Source of the DNA: Candidatus Hydrogenedentota bacterium | Lineage (GTDB): Bacteria; Hydrogenedentota; Hydrogenedentia; Hydrogenedentales; CAITNO01 | DNA length: 5,892 nt | Direction of reading: 5' to 3' | NCBI GenBank assembly: GCA_007124105.1 | Contig: SLFT01000463.1 | Location: 1-5,892, forward strand | Part shown: positions 1 to 5,892 of the stretch, piece by piece | How positions within the stretch are numbered: the first letter of the stretch is position 1 | Layout of the letters: the number at the start of each line of letters is the position of its first letter | The notes under the pieces: generated by a model | The model's input: only the letters and a program-made list of their open reading frames with translations | What the model was told of the DNA's origin: nothing | Database searches by the model: none | Made by a program: the position numbers and the translations under genes

Positions 1-2
1 CA

Positions 3-467
3 ACGCAATACACGGCATACGACGCGCTGGGGAATCTGTTGACCCATATCGGCCCGGACGGGCTGGCGACGCACACCGAGTATGACCGCATAGGGCGTCC
101 GGCGACGCAGTCTTTCGAGCATCTGGCGGGACGGGTTGATCCGGGCGCGACCACGTGGACGTATGATCCGCTCGGACGCATACTCGAAACAGCGAACAAC
201 CAATCGAGCGTGGCGCACACCTATGACACGCTGGGCAATATGCTCAGCGAGACCACGGTAATAATAGAGCAGCACCCAAAAATAAGGACTTATGGGACTT
301 ATAGGAAAAAACCATATTTCCCGACATCCGTTAGATGCTCGCTCTGCTATGTCCCATACCTCCCATACCTCCCATCATCCCAAATAGCGAACCCGCCTCC
401 GCAAACCGCTAACAAAAGCGGGGTCATTCACTTTCACATCATAATGCGGTATAATAGAGGTGTATAA
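3..467 (+). CDS. YD-repeat (RHS-family) protein, 3' fragment, probably degraded
   Basis: The frame is open from the left edge and ends at a TAA at 465-467, so the 5' part lies outside the window. Four YD motifs are directly readable: YDALGNL (18), YDRIGRP (81), YDPLGRI (162) and YDTLGNM (222). They are spaced 20-27 residues apart, as expected for RHS/YD repeats, which form a beta-rich shell around a C-terminal cargo in secreted or surface toxins and adhesins. Homology-like sequence stops at about 258, after LSETT. The remaining ~70 residues are low-complexity (YVPYLPYLP comes from translated 9-base DNA repeats) and look like read-through into non-coding DNA. I see no RHS core-terminal motif and no recognisable toxin tip, and neither other forward frame continues the repeats. 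It is therefore probably a truncated remnant, although a divergent short C-terminus cannot be excluded. The YD assignment is firm; the functional state is uncertain. Confidence 0.8.
   Translation, partial: TQYTAYDALGNLLTHIGPDGLATHTEYDRIGRPATQSFEHLAGRVDPGATTWTYDPLGRILETANNQSSVAHTYDTLGNMLSETTVIIEQHPKIRTYGTYRKKPYFPTSVRCSLCYVPYLPYLPSSQIANPPPQTANKSGVIHFHIIMRYNRGV
286..305 (+). repeat. Tandem 9-base units, left arm (GGACTTATR)
   Basis: Two adjacent 9-base units, GGACTTATG (286-294) and GGACTTATA (295-303), are followed by the GG that would begin a third. They lie just after the point where YD-repeat coding similarity ends. The rotated core TATGGGA is found on the opposite strand in the cluster at 352-375, so the two clusters look like arms of one small intergenic element. 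Confidence 0.6.
352..375 (-). repeat. Tandem 9-base units, right arm (TCCCATACC)
   Basis: TCCCATACC occurs twice in direct succession (352-360, 361-369), followed by a partial third copy TCCCAT (370-375). On the minus strand the unit reads GGTATGGGA, which shares TATGGGA with the left cluster at 291-297. The arrangement is two 9-base periodic arrays in inverted orientation around about 46 bases of unique sequence. This resembles a small dispersed intergenic repeat, not a CRISPR or an insertion sequence: there are no spacers and no transposase. Confidence 0.6.
427..455 (+). promoter_or_regulatory. Candidate sigma70-type promoter upstream of the giant gene
   Basis: A perfect TATAAT (-10) at 450-455 is preceded by TTCACT (-35, four of six consensus bases) at 427-432, with the optimal 17-base spacer. 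Transcription would start near 462, leaving a 5' leader of about 70-210 bases depending on the start codon. A second perfect TATAAT lies at 463-468 but has no good -35 at the right distance. The site sits in AT-richer DNA between the YD remnant and the large plus-strand frame and points towards it. Promoter consensus in this lineage is unknown, so this rests on the match alone. Confidence 0.45.
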
Positions 468-577
468 TTGCGTCCTTTGTTTCGGGTATACTGTTGACAG
501 AAACCTTGAAAATGCGCAGATACACGTAATGTCGTTGTACGCAAGGCTTGGCGTGTGGCGACAGACGATATGGTTTG

Positions 578-608
578 TTGACAGCGACGATGTGGAAACG
601 CGGATAAA
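578..608 (+). promoter_or_regulatory. Weak alternative promoter (TTGACA / GATAAA)
   Basis: A perfect TTGACA (578-583) is followed after 19 bases by GATAAA (603-608, four of six -10 bases). It would start transcription around 615, upstream of the ATGs at 649 and 670. The spacer is longer than optimal and the -10 is poor, so I rank it below the 427-455 site. Confidence 0.15.
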
Positions 609-669
609 GACCCTTATCATGCAAAGACAAGACCAGGCAGAACGGCTTATGTACCTTATCCCCTCCTAT

Positions 670-774
670 ATGTCAGGAAAGACACGAAGCAACCAACGGG
701 GCGCGGCGCTTATCCTGGCCCTGTCGGTGTTCCTGGTACTGCTGTCGCTGGCCATTACCTTTGCGCTTATTGTG
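670..774 (+). other. Class III-type signal: prepilin leader and N-terminal hydrophobic helix
   Basis: The leader MSGKTRSNQRG carries K4, R6 and R10 before the glycine that would precede prepilin-peptidase cleavage. Residues 12-35 are almost wholly hydrophobic and would anchor the protein in the inner membrane before filament assembly. Mature position 5 is Leu instead of the Glu found in major pilins. That absence is characteristic of GspK-type tip pseudopilins. The next stretch (RYESEMSQRTHEAARAENLLDG) is predicted by eye to be helical. Confidence 0.65.
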
Positions 775-3700
775 CGCTATGAGAGCGAGATGTCGCAGCG
801 CACACACGAAGCGGCCCGCGCCGAGAACCTGCTCGACGGCGTGTTCGCCAAGGCCATGTACCGCATCAACCGCGATCTCGATCTCCACCCCGACGCGCTC
901 TCCCTCGACCACAGCTGGCGCAGCTGGTTCAGCGGCGCGGCCTTCATCGGCAAGAACTGGACCCAACACGGGGACTGGTCTCAAGGTGGGGACAGCCGGC
1001 TGGTGAGCATCAATATTCAGCCCGTGGAACAGGCGCTGGGCAGCGTTCTTTATGTGCGATTCCGCAAGGACAACCACATCGAACCGCTGTTCCGGGGCCC
1101 GCGCACCGAGCACTGGCTCCATGTGCCCCGTCGGCAGGGCGATGTTATCCTGCTTTATGCCGAATTGGACGAAGCGCTGTTGCTGACGAATCCCGCAGCG
1201 CCGCCGCTGGACCCTGACCCGGTGCAAGCCGCCTTGCTGGCCCTTGATCAGGTCAACGACGCGCTGGCGGATATACAGTTCGACTATTTCACGCGCGCCG
1301 ACGCGAAGGACCCGGACCGGAACGCCCTGTATCCTTTTGTCACCACAAGTTTCTATCAGCCGGACGACGGCACGACGCTCTTCAGCGGCTACCCCGCCGA
1401 ACAGGTCAACCAATGGGCGGATATAGACACGTCCGGCGATGGTCAGCGCGACGCGGTCTGGATGCCTGTCGCCCGCGACATTGACCACTACAACGACGGC
1501 ATTGACAACGCCCTGGACGGCGTTATCCGACCGATGCGCGACGTGAACGGCGAGTACAGACCCCTCTTTCAACCCGCGCCTTTTGTGTATCACGGCTGGG
1601 GCCCCACTGATCCGGAGACAGGCCTGCGCTATGGCGACGGACGGGACAACAGCGGCAGCGGCGTGGCGGACGATGAGGCGGACAACAAACTCTTCCTCAC
1701 CATGCCATTGCCCGGGCTGGTCATGCAGGTAGACCTCAACAGCGACGGCGTATTCGACGAACGCGATTATTATTGCGACGATCGCGACGACCCGAACACC
1801 TGCGGCCCGGTGTTTGTACGGATCCCGGATATCATATCGGTACGCACGGAAATGACCGAAGACCCCGTGGAACTCAACATTGCCGACGTGGATATGATAG
1901 ACAACAACTACGATCTCGTTGTCAACAGTTTTCGTTCTTACGCCTACGTGGGGCCGCACAACCCTTTGCCCGGGTCGAACGCCGAGTATTATTACCGGCG
2001 CAACCAGATTCCTTTCTCCCGCGACGAAAACTTTGATCCTGCCAGGTGGCGGCCCTATGAGAGCCTGACGCCCGGCGGAGCGGAATGGTCGCCGGAGGAC
2101 AAACAGGACCCGCGCTTCCTGCAGGCGCACAACCGCGCCTACCACGACATCAATGTGGACGCAGTGTTTGAAGCGCACCAGGTAGTGGGGCGTTACGCGC
2201 TGCAATTCTTTTCCGTGGACCAGAACGGCAACGTACATACCGATCTGGGCGAGCTCGCGCAAATCTTGTACCAGCCCAACGCCATACGCATTACCTGTTC
2301 GGGCGAACCGGTCTCAGAAATCGTGGGCCGCGCCGCCGTGCATATCACCGACGAGGCGGGCAAAGTCAACATGAATGTCGCCGGCGGCCATGTCTTTGAT
2401 TATGATGCGGACGACACCGAGCGGCTTGCGCGCGCTTTCAACCAGGGCGTCACACCCTTCGAATATGAGACGCGCCTGCTGCCGGACATCGGCGTGGTGC
2501 GGCCCAGCCAGTTCTGGGGCATGCGCACCGGGTCGCTGCCCGACCGTTTTGCCACACTGCGCATTCGCGGCCATGCCGGGGGCGCCCGGTATCTGGACTA
2601 TGGGCGTGACCGCTACGGCCAGGACAATGCGGACCCAGACTTTGAGCCGTATCTCTTTGATGTCAGTCTGCCCGGATATGGACGCGTGGACGACAACGGC
2701 AACGCGCTGCTGCTGGCCCTGTCAGGACGGGACGACGCCGGTACGGGGTTTATTGACGACGGCTTGGGACTGCCGCGCCTGTCGCCAAGCAGTCGTCGGA
2801 CGCTGGCAGGGAACGAGCCCTTCTGGGCCGCCCTTAGCAATTACGAACTTGCGGCGTTTGAGCCCGCTTTCGAGCGCCTCGGACGCTTCGAGGGCGTGGA
2901 CGAACCAGCGGAACTGCGCCTGTTCAATCCCCGCCGCAACCTGCTCGCCGAGGACAATGGTTTCGACCAGGGCCAACTGGGCGACCGGCTGCTGCTGCGC
3001 AAGGAAGAACTGCGCAAGCATTACGATGTCGGCCCAGTCAGGTGGGGCAACCTGCGCAACATGGTCACTGTCAACAGCGACACGCGCAATATCTTCCACA
3101 CCCGTGGCCGGGGCGTGAAAAAGGCCTTTCTCAAGGTTGACCCCAACTACGCCACCCATCAGCAGATGGCCGCAACACTGCTCATCAGCGGCGGCGCGTT
3201 TAATATTGTGGACAGACTCCACGAAATCAACCGCGACGACATCACGGACGATCCGTTGCTCATTGACGCGCAGGTACTGTTCGCCGAAGGGCTGCGTCAG
3301 TTCGATACCTCCTTCACGGGACATCTCTTCGGCCAGGACGGGACCAACACCATGGGCGCGCGCTTCCCCGCCGACCCCGTGCTCCAGACCATGCGCATGG
3401 CCGCCGACATCGTCTCCGCCCGCGACCGCAGCGCCGCGCGTCATAAACTGGTGGCCGATACGCTGCTGAACCGCAATCCGGAACTCTACGCGCGTTATCT
3501 CGGCGTTGCAACGGGCGATCTTTCCCCGCCCCTCGAACCGCCCAACGAACGGGAACGTATCCTCGCCCGGGAACGGCTGCCCGTGGGCGACATCCAGGAA
3601 TACCTGCGCGACGCCCTTGGCATTGACGAGAAACGGATCATCTCGCACGATGCCTGGTGGAAGGATATGACCGGCGAGGACCGCCTATTCCAGTACACCG

Positions 3701-5892
3701 CCGCATCAAGCGACGCCGTCAAGATCAATGAACTGATGGTGCGGCCCGTGCGGCGCGTCGAGGCGGAAACGCTGCCGCTGGCGTTGCAGCAGGCTTCCTG
3801 GTATCCCGACGCAATGCCGACAGGTTATGTCCCGAATCTTGACCCGGCGCCGTATCCCGGTATGCTGGATTTCGACATGGTATGGCCAAATGACACGTGG
3901 ACGTATGACTTGGATACCCCACCGCCTGATTTCATTTCAACTGTTTTGCCCGCAGCCTTTGGCCCTGATCCTGATGCCGTGTGGCACCTGCGCTCCGCTT
4001 ATGATACGCTTGCGCAACCACAGCCTCTTCTGGGTGAGCGCACCGCATGGGTTTATGATCCGTCTTTCACCTACGATGGCTTCGGTGTTGGCATTCCGAA
4101 TAACTGGATAGGAGATGGAGACGACCGAATCAACCCGGACATTATCGAGTTTCGTTTTCGCGCTTCCCCCGGACTGCCGGCGGGGCGCTATTACTTCACC
4201 GTGAACGTAACCGATCAATATGGGCGCATGACGGTACCGCTTCCAGATATTCTCGAGTACAGTGTAAAGTATACCAGCGCAATAGGGGAACCGACGATTC
4301 GGGATGATATGGAAGACTTCCTGGCGCTGCTCTGGAACGCACTGGATGCAGGATATCCGGACGATGATATAGAAAATATTATTAATTTAATCAACGGGTT
4401 GTTTCAGCGGGTGGACGCACATGAGTTTATCGCGTCGCCCTATGCGCGCGAGAGGGGTTCCGCCAAGCCGCCGGGCTGGCTGTTTCTACCCACGCGCAAT
4501 ATGATTGACGAGGAAACTGAGAACAGCTTTGTTGACGTGCTTTACGATATCATTGGCGTACCAGAAGGAGACCTAAGGCTGACGTGGTCGTGGGAATACA
4601 TCGCAGCGCAGTTTTTACTGCCCAGCTTGCACGAAGTGATTGAAATCCACTGTGATGTTCCGCTATCGCTATTTCAATACCTGGAAGGAGTGCTGGAAAT
4701 CCCAATTGGAGATGGGAACCAACTGTGGCTGGCAATTGATGACGGGACGGTGTCATTCGAAGATGTCTGGGCAAGAGTGATTGAATATCTTTATGACTCA
4801 GTGTATCCCGTTTGCCCTATTGACGCTTTTACGCCTAATGTGCAACTTGTTCTGTTAGCGATTGAACATAATCTGCTGGAAATAAACGGCTCCGCCTATT
4901 TCCGTGACTTTGCGCTCCCCCAGTACCAGCCGCCCACTACAGGCCAACGGACCTTTACCGTTATTGTGCCGCAGCAAGGCGAACTATGCGTTGCATTTCG
5001 TCTAAACCCCAATGCGCCGGATTCTTTCACGCCTGTCCTTGATGAGTTTGGCGATCCAGTTGTTGATGGAATGGGAAACCCGCTCTTTGATCCGCGCACC
5101 ATAGCCATCAACTTCTTCGATTTCAGTCAGGAACCAAGCCACGAATATGTGGAACTCGTGAATGTGACGGACGAGGAAGTGGACGTGGGCGGCTGGACGC
5201 TCGAGGTGGGCATTCCCGATCCGCCGGGCGCCGCCCACGACCCGTACATGAAAGACCCGTACAAGAGCGTATGGCGCATCCCGGACAACACGCGCATTGC
5301 GCCCCAGGGCCATCTGCTGCTGGGCTTTGATGTGTTTGACGGCTTTCGCGGCGCGGACCAGCCCATCTTCGAGGGACAGCCTGTTCAAGGGCCGCTGGTA
5401 GGCAATAATGGCATGGGCCTGGCCGCCTTCGGATTCCGTGACGGTTCGGATGATCGCGCCGACGGTGATTTCAGCGGGTTGCGTTATGTCACCGAGCCGC
5501 CCATTGGCTGGGCGCCGCTTGTCCCGGAGATGTACTACGCTCATGGCGATCCGAAATACGGAAGCTACGCCGACCCGGAGGGCACGGGCAGTGTGTTCCG
5601 GCGCTTGTTCACGGATTACATAGACAACACCGGAGACGGGTTGTCTTCGGCGTTGCATGTGCTGGTGGATGAGGACGACCCAGGCGCTCTCATGTTTAAC
5701 CCGGAAATGGACACGGACAATGTGCTCGAGGAATACCGCACCCACGGCGACGGCGGCGTCATCCCGCCGTGGTCGCGCATTGTGCAGATGCAGAACCTGC
5801 AATTGTGGATGGATGGCTGGGACGGCTTCGACTATCCTGAAAGCGCCTACCCCTATCGTGAACGGGATCTGAAGACTACGGCCGACATCACC
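670..5892 (+). CDS. Giant GspK/PilX-like minor pseudopilin with lamin tail domain, 3' end outside window
   Basis: This is one uninterrupted frame of 1741 codons with no stop before the right edge. Residues 1-11 form a basic leader ending in RG. Residues 12-35 are a hydrophobic helix starting AALILAL, followed by an amphipathic helix (ARAENLLDGVFAKAMYRI) like that of GspK/PilX minor pseudopilins. Further GspK-like landmarks are TDEAGKVNMN (560-569), YDADD (578-582), ETRLLPDIG (600-608) and MVTVNS (798-803). A calcium-loop-like DLNSDGVFDERD lies at 355-366. A lamin tail domain opens at about 1018 (KINELMVRP) and resumes at about 1478-1592 (EYVELVNVT, GGWTLEV). Canonical GspK has roughly 300-340 residues, so this is several times larger. 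In known systems GspK caps the pseudopilus tip with GspI and GspJ. A role as an exported filament-tip or surface component is inferred. The ATG at 670 was chosen because it gives a normal-length prepilin leader; in-frame ATGs at 529, 619 and 649 are alternatives, and none has a strong ribosome binding site. Confidence 0.85.
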   Translation, partial: MSGKTRSNQRGAALILALSVFLVLLSLAITFALIVRYESEMSQRTHEAARAENLLDGVFAKAMYRINRDLDLHPDALSLDHSWRSWFSGAAFIGKNWTQHGDWSQGGDSRLVSINIQPVEQALGSVLYVRFRKDNHIEPLFRGPRTEHWLHVPRRQGDVILLYAELDEALLLTNPAAPPLDPDPVQAALLALDQVNDALADIQFDYFTRADAKDPDRNALYPFVTTSFYQPDDGTTLFSGYPAEQVNQWADIDTSGDGQRDAVWMPVARDIDHYNDGIDNALDGVIRPMRDVNGEYRPLFQPAPFVYHGWGPTDPETGLRYGDGRDNSGSGVADDEADNKLFLTMPLPGLVMQVDLNSDGVFDERDYYCDDRDDPNTCGPVFVRIPDIISVRTEMTEDPVELNIADVDMIDNNYDLVVNSFRSYAYVGPHNPLPGSNAEYYYRRNQIPFSRDENFDPARWRPYESLTPGGAEWSPEDKQDPRFLQAHNRAYHDINVDAVFEAHQVVGRYALQFFSVDQNGNVHTDLGELAQILYQPNAIRITCSGEPVSEIVGRAAVHITDEAGKVNMNVAGGHVFDYDADDTERLARAFNQGVTPFEYETRLLPDIGVVRPSQFWGMRTGSLPDRFATLRIRGHAGGARYLDYGRDRYGQDNADPDFEPYLFDVSLPGYGRVDDNGNALLLALSGRDDAGTGFIDDGLGLPRLSPSSRRTLAGNEPFWAALSNYELAAFEPAFERLGRFEGVDEPAELRLFNPRRNLLAEDNGFDQGQLGDRLLLRKEELRKHYDVGPVRWGNLRNMVTVNSDTRNIFHTRGRGVKKAFLKVDPNYATHQQMAATLLISGGAFNIVDRLHEINRDDITDDPLLIDAQVLFAEGLRQFDTSFTGHLFGQDGTNTMGARFPADPVLQTMRMAADIVSARDRSAARHKLVADTLLNRNPELYARYLGVATGDLSPPLEPPNERERILARERLPVGDIQEYLRDALGIDEKRIISHDAWWKDMTGEDRLFQYTAASSDAVKINELMVRPVRRVEAETLPLALQQASWYPDAMPTGYVPNLDPAPYPGMLDFDMVWPNDTWTYDLDTPPPDFISTVLPAAFGPDPDAVWHLRSAYDTLAQPQPLLGERTAWVYDPSFTYDGFGVGIPNNWIGDGDDRINPDIIEFRFRASPGLPAGRYYFTVNVTDQYGRMTVPLPDILEYSVKYTSAIGEPTIRDDMEDFLALLWNALDAGYPDDDIENIINLINGLFQRVDAHEFIASPYARERGSAKPPGWLFLPTRNMIDEETENSFVDVLYDIIGVPEGDLRLTWSWEYIAAQFLLPSLHEVIEIHCDVPLSLFQYLEGVLEIPIGDGNQLWLAIDDGTVSFEDVWARVIEYLYDSVYPVCPIDAFTPNVQLVLLAIEHNLLEINGSAYFRDFALPQYQPPTTGQRTFTVIVPQQGELCVAFRLNPNAPDSFTPVLDEFGDPVVDGMGNPLFDPRTIAINFFDFSQEPSHEYVELVNVTDEEVDVGGWTLEVGIPDPPGAAHDPYMKDPYKSVWRIPDNTRIAPQGHLLLGFDVFDGFRGADQPIFEGQPVQGPLVGNNGMGLAAFGFRDGSDDRADGDFSGLRYVTEPPIGWAPLVPEMYYAHGDPKYGSYADPEGTGSVFRRLFTDYIDNTGDGLSSALHVLVDEDDPGALMFNPEMDTDNVLEEYRTHGDGGVIPPWSRIVQMQNLQLWMDGWDGFDYPESAYPYRERDLKTTADIT
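1426..1461 (+). other. Possible calcium-binding Asp loop (DTSGDGQRDAVW)
   Basis: Residues 253-264 read D-x-S-x-D-G-x-x-D, similar to the Asp-rich loops of thrombospondin type 3 or EF-hand-like repeats. Position 12 is Trp, not an acidic residue, so the ligand set is incomplete. It lies in the extracytoplasmic part of the giant protein, about 100 residues before the better loop at 1732-1767. Confidence 0.3.
1732..1767 (+). other. Dockerin/EF-hand-like calcium loop with adjacent cysteine pair
   Basis: Residues 355-366 (DLNSDGVFDERD) fit the 12-residue calcium loop D-x-N-x-D-G-x-hydrophobic-D-x-x-D seen in dockerin and EF-hand-like motifs, with acidic or amide ligands at positions 1, 3, 5, 9 and 12. 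Two cysteines follow directly (C369 and C378) around an Asp-rich segment, which could form a small disulfide loop. Calcium binding has been shown for canonical GspK, so a metal site in this ectodomain would suit the assignment. No second dockerin repeat is adjacent, so this is not a cellulosomal dockerin. Confidence 0.55.
2341..2487 (+). other. GspK-like core motif region
   Basis: Residues 558-608 contain HITDEAGKVNMN, then FDYDADD, then ETRLLPDIG. In GspK (T2SSK) proteins a beta strand of the form D-E-x-G-K-x-N-x-N is followed by a D-x-x-D-x-D-D segment and an E-L-x-x-x-P-G helix in the SAM-like alpha domain. The order and spacing here agree with that pattern. The match is from remembered family patterns, not an alignment, and the roughly 520-residue distance from the N-terminal helix is far longer than in standard GspK. 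Confidence 0.5.
3721..3750 (+). other. Lamin tail domain, first strand (KINELMVRP)
   Basis: Residues 1018-1027 read KINELMVRPV, the typical opening of bacterial lamin tail domains (V-K/V-I-N-E-hydrophobic-M). In ordinary LTDs this strand is followed within about 10-40 residues by the E-Y/W-V/I-E-L-x-N strand. Here that partner appears only at residue 1492, about 465 residues later. Confidence 0.6.
4261..4920 (+). other. Low-GC insert inside the giant gene, no recognised domain
   Basis: Hand counts give about 48% GC for 4261-4440 and 47% for 4621-4920. The same gene has about 68% at 3301-3420 and 65% at 5161-5280. Codon choice also shifts: ATA, ATT, TTA, AAT, GAA and GAT are common here, whereas the flanks use ATC, CTG, GAC and CGC. 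The encoded segment (residues about 1198-1417) is rich in likely helices (DDMEDFLALLWNAL, ENIINLINGLF, LVLLAIEHNLLEI). I do not recognise it. The frame is intact throughout, so it is translated with the rest of the protein. Confidence 0.6.
5098..5447 (+). other. Lamin tail domain (LTD), main body
   Basis: Residues 1477-1592 include FFDFSQEPSHEYVELVNVT, the Asp/Glu-rich turn, VDVGGWTLEV, then WRIPDNTRIAPQGHLLLGF and a closing GNNGMGLAAFGFRDG. These match the LTD pattern E-Y-V-E-L-x-N-x-T-D-x-x-V-D-x-x-G-W-x-L, then I-P-x-x-T-x-I-x-x-x-x-x-L-L-L. LTDs are immunoglobulin-like beta domains, common in large secreted bacterial proteins, often next to nucleases or surface enzymes. The exact ligand is generally unknown. 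Confidence 0.8.

Noticed and set aside
286..375. The 9-base arrays as a CRISPR
   Set aside because: Units are far too short, are contiguous without spacers, and no cas gene is nearby.
406..421. Hairpin CCGCT-AACAAA-AGCGG as a rho-independent terminator for the YD remnant
   Set aside because: The stem is only five base pairs and is followed by GGTCATTCA, with no T-tract, so it does not meet terminator criteria.
492..584. TGTTGACAG present twice (492-500 and 576-584) as paired operators or tandem promoters
   Set aside because: A single 9-base match pair. The upstream TTGACA has no acceptable -10 at 16-18 bases, and there is no palindromic symmetry, so chance is adequate.
375..630. Overlapping small minus-strand frames in the intergenic region
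   Set aside because: No homology-like motif, no ribosome binding site, and they cover the promoter candidate and the 5' region of the plus-strand gene.
673..2262. 529-residue minus-strand open frame
   Set aside because: It lies in exact codon register antisense to the giant gene. Such frames appear when the sense gene avoids TTA, CTA and TCA codons, as this GC-rich gene does here. The translation is rich in V, R and A with no recognisable motif, while the sense strand carries clear domain motifs.
2375..3118. 247-residue plus-strand frame in another register
   Set aside because: It overlaps the GspK-like core of the main frame. Its composition (many S, T, A, R, C, W and M) is typical of an out-of-frame reading of GC-rich codons.
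2722..3648. 308-residue minus-strand open frame
   Set aside because: Same codon-register antisense shadow of the giant gene; no domain motif.
5002..5802. 266-residue minus-strand open frame
   Set aside because: Antisense in codon register to the lamin tail domain, which is unambiguous on the plus strand.
1..5892. tRNA, rRNA or known riboswitch structures
   Set aside because: No cloverleaf with TTCGA-type arm, rRNA motif or familiar riboswitch core was seen by reading. Nearly the whole window is coding on the plus strand.

Overview
The window looks like part of a chromosome of an uncultured bacterium with large, secreted, multidomain proteins. Its coding DNA is GC-rich (about 65% in the blocks I counted by hand). 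Three things suggest a Hydrogenedentota, Planctomycetota or other PVC-like lineage: a YD-repeat (RHS) remnant, a giant pseudopilin-like protein with a lamin tail domain, and starts without a clear Shine-Dalgarno sequence. That placement is an inference from gene style, not a measurement.

Layout. (1) Positions 3-467 are the 3' end of a YD-repeat reading frame. Recognisable repeats stop near 258, and the last ~70 codons are unrelated sequence. (2) Positions 258-669 hold no convincing complete gene. They contain two clusters of imperfect 9-base repeats in opposite orientation (286-305 and 352-375), a good sigma70-type promoter candidate (427-455) with a second TATAAT just after it, and the ambiguous start region of the next gene. 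(3) From about 670 to the right edge runs one uninterrupted plus-strand frame of at least 1741 codons, which continues beyond the window.

The giant protein is the main item. It begins with a short basic leader, an RG|A prepilin-peptidase-like site and a hydrophobic helix lacking Glu at +5, as in GspK/PilX-type minor pseudopilins. It then shows GspK-like landmarks (TDEAGKVNMN near residue 560, YDADD near 578, a TVNS motif near 800), a dockerin/EF-hand-like calcium loop next to a cysteine pair, and a C-terminal lamin tail domain (LTD). The opening strand of the LTD (KINELMVRP, residue 1018) is separated from the rest (EYVELVNVT, residue 1492) by roughly 450 residues. The middle of that insert is clearly poorer in GC, which suggests a later insertion inside an LTD.

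The likely role is a very large, exported, calcium-stabilised component or tip adhesin of a type II secretion/type IV pilus-like filament. No other pilus or secretion gene is visible here, so partners cannot be assigned. The long minus-strand frames are antisense shadows of this gene.
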